The position numbers were made by a program, and so were the translations under genes. The notes under the pieces were generated by a model. That model did not search any database and was not told the origin of the DNA. It was given only the letters and a program-made list of their open reading frames with translations. DNA of 11,553 nucleotides, taken from positions 1 through 11,553 of the forward strand of contig JAZDMK010000253.1 in the NCBI GenBank assembly GCA_043800975.1, written 5' to 3'. The DNA comes from JAZDMK01 sp043800975. Its GTDB lineage: Bacteria > Bacteroidota > Bacteroidia > Bacteroidales > JAHJDW01. This document shows, one piece after another, positions 1 through 6,565 of this stretch. Numbering within the stretch: the first letter of the stretch is position 1; every line of letters starts with the position of its first letter.

Positions 1-293
1 CTTGATGCTCTAATAATTTTCCATTTGTAATCTTTTTCTTTATCAGCCACAAAAATTCCTATGGAAGAAAAAGGAGCATCATTTCTTATGTCATCATCTG
101 GTATTGTAGTTCCTGTTGCGTTCTGCCGATTAATTCTATTAATAAGCCATGAAAAAGAAGTAGCGATTGCATCTAGAACAGTAGTCTTTCCAGACCCATT
201 TATACCAACAAAGACATTAAGATTATTCTTTAATTTAAAAGAAATGTCTTTAATACCTCTATAGTTTTTAATATGAATTTCTTTAACTTTCAT
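1..293 (-). CDS. AAA/SMC-like ATP-binding protein, N-terminal part (gene runs off left edge)
   Basis: The minus strand is open from an ATG at 293-291 to the window edge, giving 97 codons. The product starts MKVKEIHIKNYRGIKDISF, the usual opening of RecF/SMC-type AAA ATPases, followed by a Walker A motif GINGSGKT at residues 30-37 and then TVLDAIATSFSWLINRI. The missing remainder should carry the signature motif and Walker B. From family knowledge, the short IxNYRGI start with DAI..SWL..RI after Walker A resembles ATPases of the PtuA type (Septu and some retron defence systems), but other AAA_15/AAA_23 proteins look similar, so the defence role is inference. By hand count the segment is about 30% GC (87 of 293), clearly lower than the roughly 40-50% in sampled lines of the adjacent operon, which fits separate acquisition. 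It has its own promoter-like element at 320-327 and no SD sequence. The ATPase assignment is secure; its function is not. Confidence 0.85.
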   Translation of the reverse strand, partial: MKVKEIHIKNYRGIKDISFKLKNNLNVFVGINGSGKTTVLDAIATSFSWLINRINRQNATGTTIPDDDIRNDAPFSSIGIFVADKEKDYKWKIIRAS

Positions 294-319
294 AATTAGC
301 AAGATAGTTAAAATATTTT

Positions 320-327
320 CAAAGATA
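320..327 (-). promoter_or_regulatory. Putative Bacteroidota -7 promoter element for the ATPase gene
   Basis: On the minus strand this reads TATCTTTG, matching the Bacteroidota -7 consensus TAnnTTTG. It ends 26 bp before the ATG at 293, which would leave a 5' leader of roughly 20 nt. No clear -33 TTTG lies at the expected 19-21 bp spacing, so only half of the promoter is supported. The surrounding 294-389 segment is AT-rich and holds no gene. Confidence 0.4.
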
Positions 328-389
328 GCAAATTCTTAATTTGACTTTTGCATTATCAATTGAGTAATTTTTGTCATACTGTCAGTTTA

Positions 390-492
390 CAGATCAAAGA
401 GACGGGGTCGCAGTTCAAAGAGAAGGTTTCGCACCTCAAAGAGATCGGGTTGCAGTCCATTGAGCCGGGTTCGCAGGTCATGGAGATACTCG
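390..492. repeat. Degenerate 21-bp tandem repeat, about 5 units
   Basis: Units begin at 390, 411, 432, 453 and 474. The first four are 21 bp long; the last is a 19-bp degenerate unit that merges into the next array. Units start with CA(G/C) followed by two variable bases and TCAAAGAGA in the better-preserved copies, ending in a GGG/GTT-rich stretch plus TCG or TTG. Because 21 is divisible by three, both strands read as heptads (for example RPRLFDL and RNLLFEL on minus, QIKETGS and QFKEKVS on plus). Neither strand has a convincing start codon or a coding context, so I treat it as non-coding or decayed coding sequence. Confidence 0.75.
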
Positions 493-856
493 CCGTCACC
501 GAGCGAAACTAGCCGTACACTTCCCGATACTGGACCGACACCGTCCGAAACTCGTCCGACACTTCCTGATACTCGCCGGCACCGAGCGATACTGGTCGTA
601 CACTTCCCAATACTGGACCGACACCGACCGAAACTCGTCCGGCACTTCCTGATACTCGCCGGCACCGAGCGATACTGGTCAGACACTTTCCGATACTGGA
701 CCGACACCGACCGATACTCGTCCGACACTTCCTGATACTCGCCGTCACCGGGCGATACTGGTCTGACACTTTCCGATACTGGACCGACACCGTCCGAAAC
801 TAGCCAGACACTTCCTGATACTCGTCGGCACCGAGCGAAACTGACCTGACACTTCC
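484..856. repeat. GC-rich minisatellite with 83-bp higher-order period
   Basis: The array is built from short units of the form CGATACTsGnCCGACACyk. Four unit types recur in fixed order with lengths 21, 21, 21 and 20 bp, giving an 83-bp super-unit. Complete super-units lie at 504-586, 587-669, 670-752 and 753-835. They are preceded by a lone 20-bp unit at 484-503 and followed by one 21-bp unit at 836-856, after which the pattern breaks down near 864. One super-unit (587-669) is about 59% GC by hand count, against about 30% for the ATPase gene to the left. Since 83 is not a multiple of three, every reading frame rotates from one super-unit to the next, so the open frames across it are artefacts of repetition. 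There are no unique spacers, so it is not a CRISPR array. Function is unknown. Confidence 0.92.
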
Positions 857-886
857 CGATACTGTCTTGTCACTCGTATCACGTCA

Positions 887-932
887 CTACAACTTCACAA
901 ACTTCCCTGTGTGTATCCGGTATCCGTCATCC
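887..932 (-). pseudogene. Relic of a T9SS sorting-domain C-terminus
   Basis: On the minus strand, 932 to 887 reads in frame as DDGYRIHTGKFVKL followed by a TAG stop at 889-887. This closely matches the end of the 1147-residue protease gene, DAGSRIHTGKFVKV. The two copies share 27 identical bases (894-920 and 1084-1110), exactly 190 bp apart. Upstream of the relic the frame stays open for some 30 further codons until a TGA, but that part does not resemble a sorting domain beyond a short MTEAGS stretch. It could be the remnant of another T9SS cargo gene or a local duplication of the protease 3' end. It is too short to encode a functional protein. Confidence 0.6.
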
Positions 933-993
933 AACAAAACCAAAAGCGACGCCCGTGTGTAAGGATTCCATTTCAGGCTTCCAGCTTCCGTCA

Positions 994-1057
994 TCCCTGC
1001 TTGCTGCAGGCAAGGGACAAATTCGCACTTCGTATGTTCGTATCAATTCGTACTTCG
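994..1057. repeat. Small hairpin followed by TTCG-rich direct repeats
   Basis: The segment 994-1016 contains overlapping inverted repeats (CCTGC/GCAGG, and CTTGC/GCAAG on the other strand), each able to form a 5-bp stem with a 5-nt loop. Immediately after, five TTCG motifs start at 1022, 1029, 1037, 1047 and 1054. The motif CCGTCATCC occurs at 924-932 and again at 988-996. The segment looks like a small dispersed repeat element near the end of the operon. The stem is short and has no following U-run in the transcribed direction, so it is a poor intrinsic terminator. Confidence 0.35.
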
Positions 1058-1076
1058 ATGGAATCACTTTTCACTC

Positions 1077-4000
1077 TCAAACTTTCACAAACTTCCCTGT
1101 GTGTATCCGGCTTCCTGCATCGGTCATCCGCAATAGATACATTCCCTGCGAAAGCCCCGAAACAGTAATCGTTATTTTTTGGGTGGAAGGCAAAACGCCT
1201 TTCATCATCACTTCACCCAGCGTATTTACAATCGTCCATTGTGTGTTGGCTGCTGTGGGTGGGAAAGTGAATGTGATGGATTCCGAAACAGGATTTGGAT
1301 AAATAAATATACTGTCCGATTCCGGAAAATGCGGAACCACAAAGGTGCTTTTCGAAAAGGCCGATGTGCGGAAACCATTGTCGACCGATTGAACGGCAAA
1401 GGTGTATCCACCCTCTTCCAGATTATTCAACGAAACAGAATTGTTGCGATACACATTTCCTGTGGAAGAACAGCCGCTGTTTTCAAATGTTGCATTGTAA
1501 AACAATTCTTCTTCCGGATATAATTTTGTCAGTGAAAAATTATAAGAAATTCCATTCGCTTTTGTCATAGCATTCGAAGGAGCTGACCACGAAAGCAGCG
1601 TTGTTCCCGGTGTATCGGCAACTGCTTTTAAATTTTGCGGGGCAGCAGGCATAAAACCGTGTGCATACACATTGCTGTTATAACGGTTCTGCTGAAAAGA
1701 AGATGCAATGGATGCTCCGTTGAATCCCGAAATCATGATATCATTATCACCGTCATTGTCAAAATCAGCAATAGCCGATGAGGCGTAATACAAAGCGGGT
1801 AAAGGGGTATTCACATTTACAAAACCGCTTCCCGTATTCATGTATAAAGCTGAAACGCCCTGTGAACCATTGTATCCGGAAATCACTACATCGGAGTATC
1901 CATCGTCGTCCACATCGGTAAAACGGGAAACGCCGGTACTGATCATCGGAAAGAGCGTGCTGTCGGCAGTAAATGAAAAATTTCCGTTGTTGGCATACAG
2001 TATGCAAACCGGCCCTGCATCGGATATTCCAGAAACTACAAAATCGGGAAAGCCATCGCGGTTTATATCATCTGCCGAGGCTGAGCCAGCATACACGCCT
2101 TCGAGCGAAAGCTGCATGTCTGAAAAAACACCCTTGTTGTTTTTGTAAATTCTAGTTACAGGATGATGCGGCGGTATCTGAACATCACTTCCCGTTAGCA
2201 GTAAATCCAAATATCCGTCCTTATCAAAGTCGGCCCACACCAGTGATCCGGAAATAATTCCTTCGAAGGATGCATGCTCAGTAAAAGAACTTCCGTTGTT
2301 GTGATAAATTTTAAAAATGGAATTGTAGGGAACTGTTTTCGATTGTGCGCCGGAGAGCGCCAGATCGGGAAGCCCGTCGTTGTCGAAGTCACCCCACGCA
2401 ATCGCAGGACTGGAAAGGCCGGGGAAAAGTGTGCTCACTTCCGTGAAAATTCCGTTTGTGTTTTTATACAAAAATGTTTTGTTTCCGCTTGCAGTAGAAC
2501 CCGCAATCAGCAGGTCGTTCCAGCCGTCGTGGTCATAATCGCAAAATGCAACGGCGCTCAGATTCATCGCAGGTAATAAAACAGAGTTATTAAAATTTCC
2601 TGAATCATTGATCATCATTCTGCCGTCAAGTCCGCCAGCTGTCTGACCGCAAATAAACAAATCCACATCTTTGTCATTATCAATATCAGCAGCAGCCATC
2701 GCACCCCAGCTAACAGATGGAATTCCCGAACTCTTCTCCTTAAATATTTTCACTTCCGCTATCATTTGATCGGTAAAAGACAGTTCACAAATCACATCGG
2801 TTACTGTAACTGTATAAGTCGTTGTTAATGTCGGAAAAGCGATGGGTGATGCAATCGCAGGATAACTCATTGATTGCGGAGGCGACCACACATACGAAGT
2901 TGTATTGAAGGGTTGCGAAAGGGAAACATAAAGCGGAAGTGTATCGCCTGCAAATATGCTTGTATCAGGTCGAGCAACAACATTTTGTTTGCAGTTGATA
3001 AAATTGAAAAAGGAATAAACACTATAGTTTGAAATTTCATCGATACGAATTCCGCTGTTCGATCCACTATACGTATTGGATGAAGGATTCGTGAGTGAAT
3101 TAAAGGCAATGTTGGCGGACGTTCCCGGATACAGATCTCCGGCATCACCGGTATTTATTTTCTGATCCATCTGCAGTAACGCATCGGCTTCTTCCAGATC
3201 AACACCCTTGTGATTCACATCATGGTTCACCTGATTCGTGCTGAGGTTGTTGTTGATGACTGCCTGATCGATGTGCCAGATGGCAAGTCCCTCGCCGGGA
3301 AGCGCTGCATCAAAGCCGGTCTTCATTCTGTTTTCGAGCAGAAAATATTCAGAAGTTCCGGCTACTGCAATTTTATAAAAACGATTTGAATCCGCTGCCT
3401 GTGGAAGCATGTAGGATCCCGGTGCAATCAATGATGTTGTCTTCCCCCAACCCGCACTGGTTTTTGTCCATGCACTGAAACAGGATGGTGTGTATTCGTT
3501 GCCAAGCCACGATCCGAACGACATGCAGTCCCATGCACCAATTCCATACGATGCATTGGTAGGATCGTACAGATCGGGAAAGCCGAGCAGATGACCGAAT
3601 TCGTGACAATACACGCCGATGCCTGTGCGGCCCCAGCTGCGTGTTTCAGGCACTATCGAAATATAATAAATACTAACGCCATCGTAGTTTCTTGGGAAGG
3701 CTCCCAGATCGGTGGTCTGCGACCAGATGTATTCCGATAGTCCCGCTTCCTCCGCACCCGGGCCTGAATGCACTACAATGACGCCATCTACAACACCATC
3801 ATTGTCGTTATCGTATTGCGAAAAATCAACGCCATGTGCTTCGGCAGAATCTACAGCTTCAGCCACCAGTTGGCGGGGACGGTTCATTCCGCTTGTGGCA
3901 CTGTAATAAACATGATTTTGCGAAGCCGTGTACCAACCGCTGATATCAATGGTAAGCGAAAGACTGTCGCCTGAATTTTTTAAAAAGTAATCACGAAAGC

Positions 4001-4520
4001 TTCCCGCGCCCTGCCATCCCGAAATGTTCATCAGCGAGTCGAGACCACTTGCAGTAACATATTGGGGAATGTCGGGAAAACCGATTGCCAGCAACAACAC
4101 ATTTTTATGTCCGGTGGTATGCGCAATAGCTTTTGAAGCAATATTATTTTCGTTAGAAACAGGATTGAAAGGAAAAGGAATAATGTCTTTGGCAAGGTTT
4201 GTCAGGAATTTTTTTTCATTCTCATTTCTTTCATCGGGGTTGTGCGCGATTTTACCCGATCTTAACTTAACACCGTCGATGGAGGGAAGTGCATATTCAA
4301 AAAAACCGTTTTGATTTTTTACTACAGTATAACCATCGATGGTTTGTGTTAGCACGTCCGGATATTGTCCTTTGCCTTTCAATAAAAGCATGCTGTTATC
4401 GGGTTGATGAAAAACGTTGGGATAAGGAGAAAGTGTATATACAGATGTTTGCTGCGCAGAAACATACATCCATGCACTGAATGAGAGTAAGAACGATAGT
4501 ATGTATTTACGGGTTGACAA
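1077..4520 (-). CDS. Secreted M6-family zinc metalloprotease with VCBS/FG-GAP repeats and T9SS sorting domain
   Basis: This 1147-residue protein is predicted to be an extracellular endopeptidase. A signal peptide covers residues 1-22 (cleavage VSA/QQ). Residues 23-130 resemble the M6 N-terminal region (IDGYTVVKNQNGFFEYA). The catalytic domain carries HEFGHLLGFPD at 306-316, giving zinc ligands H306, H310 and probably D316 with catalytic E307, and a downstream WDCMSFGSW (Met333) as a candidate Met-turn. A DNDNDGVVDG segment at 237-246 looks calcium-binding. An Ig/PKD-like domain follows at about 511-590, then seven VCBS/FG-GAP repeats with DxDxDGxxD-like loops near 612, 661, 711, 764, 818, 869 and 919, a fibronectin-III-like domain at about 957-1063, and a T9SS tail at 1070-1147 (IYPNP to KFVKV). 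The start is TTG at 4520: an in-frame TAG lies only two codons upstream, and the next ATG (residue 18) would destroy the signal peptide. It is last in the operon, 6 bp after the upstream stop. The substrate is unknown. Confidence 0.93.
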   Translation of the reverse strand: MSTRKYILSFLLSFSAWMYVSAQQTSVYTLSPYPNVFHQPDNSMLLLKGKGQYPDVLTQTIDGYTVVKNQNGFFEYALPSIDGVKLRSGKIAHNPDERNENEKKFLTNLAKDIIPFPFNPVSNENNIASKAIAHTTGHKNVLLLAIGFPDIPQYVTASGLDSLMNISGWQGAGSFRDYFLKNSGDSLSLTIDISGWYTASQNHVYYSATSGMNRPRQLVAEAVDSAEAHGVDFSQYDNDNDGVVDGVIVVHSGPGAEEAGLSEYIWSQTTDLGAFPRNYDGVSIYYISIVPETRSWGRTGIGVYCHEFGHLLGFPDLYDPTNASYGIGAWDCMSFGSWLGNEYTPSCFSAWTKTSAGWGKTTSLIAPGSYMLPQAADSNRFYKIAVAGTSEYFLLENRMKTGFDAALPGEGLAIWHIDQAVINNNLSTNQVNHDVNHKGVDLEEADALLQMDQKINTGDAGDLYPGTSANIAFNSLTNPSSNTYSGSNSGIRIDEISNYSVYSFFNFINCKQNVVARPDTSIFAGDTLPLYVSLSQPFNTTSYVWSPPQSMSYPAIASPIAFPTLTTTYTVTVTDVICELSFTDQMIAEVKIFKEKSSGIPSVSWGAMAAADIDNDKDVDLFICGQTAGGLDGRMMINDSGNFNNSVLLPAMNLSAVAFCDYDHDGWNDLLIAGSTASGNKTFLYKNTNGIFTEVSTLFPGLSSPAIAWGDFDNDGLPDLALSGAQSKTVPYNSIFKIYHNNGSSFTEHASFEGIISGSLVWADFDKDGYLDLLLTGSDVQIPPHHPVTRIYKNNKGVFSDMQLSLEGVYAGSASADDINRDGFPDFVVSGISDAGPVCILYANNGNFSFTADSTLFPMISTGVSRFTDVDDDGYSDVVISGYNGSQGVSALYMNTGSGFVNVNTPLPALYYASSAIADFDNDGDNDIMISGFNGASIASSFQQNRYNSNVYAHGFMPAAPQNLKAVADTPGTTLLSWSAPSNAMTKANGISYNFSLTKLYPEEELFYNATFENSGCSSTGNVYRNNSVSLNNLEEGGYTFAVQSVDNGFRTSAFSKSTFVVPHFPESDSIFIYPNPVSESITFTFPPTAANTQWTIVNTLGEVMMKGVLPSTQKITITVSGLSQGMYLLRMTDAGSRIHTGKFVKV

Positions 4521-4526
4521 GGGTTT

Positions 4527-6557
4527 CTAATGTTTTACAAATTTAGCCGAATAAACACTGGCTCCCGATTCCACACGAATGAAATACATTCCCGGCATCA
4601 GGCTTTGCGTGCTGATGCTCATAGAGCGGGCGTTAACATTTTTGTTGGAGAGCACTATGCTTCCCTGCAAATTAAAAATTATATAGTTTGCATTTGAGTT
4701 TGCAGCAGGAATTTCAATATTTAAAATGTTGCTAACCGGATTCGGAAATACGCGCATGGAAGGCTTTTCAGCGATAACTGGTACATTTGAAAAACCCAGC
4801 CCGCAAGGTGTTGCATCAGCAAGAAAATATTTCCTCACGGAGTCGATGCGTTGCTGCATGACAGGAATGGCAGCAAGATTACTGGGGTTTACATAATCTC
4901 TACCGAACACAAAAGCGAAATCCATTTCCTGCATATCACCGGGATAGAAAGTAAAAGACCCCATTGAAACAATTGAAGATCTTTCGGATGGCTGATTTGC
5001 ATTTGTATACTCGGTCCAGTCATTGGCATGGCAAGCAGGCATTGAATAATTTGTTCCCCAATGCAAAGGATCGGTATCGCCGGGATAAGCAAAATTTGTA
5101 GCGGGGCCGCAGCTTGCGGGATCACTGACATGACCCATGCCTCCGTAATTCAAACGGGTGGTATCTTTCCAATAGTTGTTTAAAAACAAATAATATTGAA
5201 ATGCAGTATTAGGATCACTTGTCATTGGATATTGGATGAAGTCGCGTGTAACAGGCATCATTCCTGTCATTCCAAAACATTCATTGTCATCGATTCCATC
5301 TCCGAATCCATATCCGTTAATTCCATAATCTATTCCGTCAGGGTTGTCAGTGCCATCTGAATCCATAAGTGGACCTTTCAGAATCGTTGTGCTTTGTGAA
5401 GGTGGAAATGGACCGTATCCTTCAGCGTATGCTGGTGAGTAATCAACGCTGTCACCATTATAACCGAATATTGAGTTTCGCTGAACATCAGTACCTATAA
5501 GATCATCAGAGGAATAGCCAATATCAAAATCAGTCAGAAATCCAAAACGAGTGGAATCATAAACATTATGAGAACGGTTAGCAATTCTCAGGTGCATAAA
5601 CATTGTATTCCATAATGCGCTGTCTGCATCGCAATCAAATGCATAAAGTAAGCCTTGTACTTCAGCTTTCAAAGGCAATCCACCTGCAGCTTCCAAATGA
5701 ACAGGTGTGTCATCATTAAACAAGAAAAAAATTGACATATCACCACGTATCAATGGATAGTCTCCCTGCAAAGGATCATAAATTCCATTCCCATTGTAAT
5801 CAAAAAAAGGAGCTAAGTAAAACGCTTCACCCTGCGTTGTATCGCCATGTGCAGGCCATTGCAGAAAAACATCCGGAATAATATATCCCGGAGAATACCA
5901 GTTGGCAATATGATCATTCACCTGCTGCCGCGTAACTTTCCACAAGCGATGCCAATTAATGTTATGCAATGAATCATATGAATTCGAAACAGGTCCGGCC
6001 TGATAATCGGGTCCGGGATATTCATATCGTTCTGCTGCCGCATGCATATTTCCTGCACTATCAAATGCCACCATTGCTAATCCAAAAGTGAAGATTGAAC
6101 TTATATTTCCGTTAGAGGGTACTTTAAAATAAGCTGTACTTGCCTTATCCCAAAAGAAAGCCCCGTCGGAATGAATCGCTGCGTTGACATTGTTCATATT
6201 CACCGAATCGAAACAATGACAATCTGCAATTCGCAGATAAACTTTTGTCCATGGGCTGGACAGCGTGCCATCTGAGATTTTGTATAGAAGGGAATCTAAT
6301 CCATTAAAATAATCTACCGATTCATAATCAAGATGAGTTCCCATATTATTTAAAATTCCGTAATGCGGATTTGTTTTCAGCGTAATAAAAATAGAATCCC
6401 CGTCAGGATCGTAATCATTGGCTAAAACCATCAGGTTCAATGTTTGTCCGGCAACCAGATCAATGGTGTCTTTCAACGCCACAGGTGCGGCTTTCTGCGC
6501 AAACAACGTAGGATTAATAATGAATAAAAAAGAAAAGAAAATGTAAAGTTTCTTCAT
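4527..6557 (-). CDS. Secreted T9SS cargo protein, cadherin-like domain plus uncharacterised core (paralogue 1)
   Basis: A 676-residue protein of unknown function. It has a signal peptide at 1-20 (LFA/QK) and a cadherin-like/Big_9-type domain at about 23-111 (APVALKDT, then LANDYDPDGDSI). The core, about 113-586, contains DCHCFDS, WKVTRQQVNDH, QWPAHGD, DYNGNGIYDPLQGDYP (255-268, an EF-hand/dockerin-like calcium loop by appearance), DFDIGYSSDD, FGYNGD, a long Asp/Gly/Asn-rich stretch at 399-427, ASCGP, and DPLHWGTNY. A T9SS sorting domain runs from about 602 (VFPNP) to 676 (KFVKH). Similar WPAHGD/YNGD proteins are common in Bacteroidota, to my recollection only as hypothetical sorting-domain proteins. 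The ATG at 6557 lies 8 bp after the upstream stop without an SD sequence. Its core is closest to the next gene upstream, paralogue 2: a 25-codon block at 4801-4875 matches 6837-6911 with only six base differences, all synonymous. Unlike paralogues 2 and 3, it has Thr instead of Cys at residue 356 (GTDVQR). Confidence 0.9.
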   Translation of the reverse strand: MKKLYIFFSFLFIINPTLFAQKAAPVALKDTIDLVAGQTLNLMVLANDYDPDGDSIFITLKTNPHYGILNNMGTHLDYESVDYFNGLDSLLYKISDGTLSSPWTKVYLRIADCHCFDSVNMNNVNAAIHSDGAFFWDKASTAYFKVPSNGNISSIFTFGLAMVAFDSAGNMHAAAERYEYPGPDYQAGPVSNSYDSLHNINWHRLWKVTRQQVNDHIANWYSPGYIIPDVFLQWPAHGDTTQGEAFYLAPFFDYNGNGIYDPLQGDYPLIRGDMSIFFLFNDDTPVHLEAAGGLPLKAEVQGLLYAFDCDADSALWNTMFMHLRIANRSHNVYDSTRFGFLTDFDIGYSSDDLIGTDVQRNSIFGYNGDSVDYSPAYAEGYGPFPPSQSTTILKGPLMDSDGTDNPDGIDYGINGYGFGDGIDDNECFGMTGMMPVTRDFIQYPMTSDPNTAFQYYLFLNNYWKDTTRLNYGGMGHVSDPASCGPATNFAYPGDTDPLHWGTNYSMPACHANDWTEYTNANQPSERSSIVSMGSFTFYPGDMQEMDFAFVFGRDYVNPSNLAAIPVMQQRIDSVRKYFLADATPCGLGFSNVPVIAEKPSMRVFPNPVSNILNIEIPAANSNANYIIFNLQGSIVLSNKNVNARSMSISTQSLMPGMYFIRVESGASVYSAKFVKH

Positions 6558-6565
6558 GTTGATGA

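Noticed and set aside
387..790. Three overlapping open frames of about 90-113 codons on both strands (387-728 minus, 460-735 plus, 509-790 minus)
   Set aside because: They run through the tandem repeats and encode low-complexity heptads such as SVQYRKV; the 83-bp period shifts the frame, both strands are open at once, and no start context is visible.
484..856. CRISPR array
   Set aside because: Units are contiguous with no unique spacers, vary in sequence, and no cas genes are in the window.
994..1016. Rho-independent terminator for the operon
   Set aside because: The stem is only about 5 bp and is not followed by a U-run on the minus strand; no other convincing terminator was seen between 857 and 1076.
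911..1302. Plus-strand open frames of 85 and 115 codons over the junction and protease 3' end
   Set aside because: They overlap the protease gene antisense or cross the relic and repeat region, and show no recognisable protein features.
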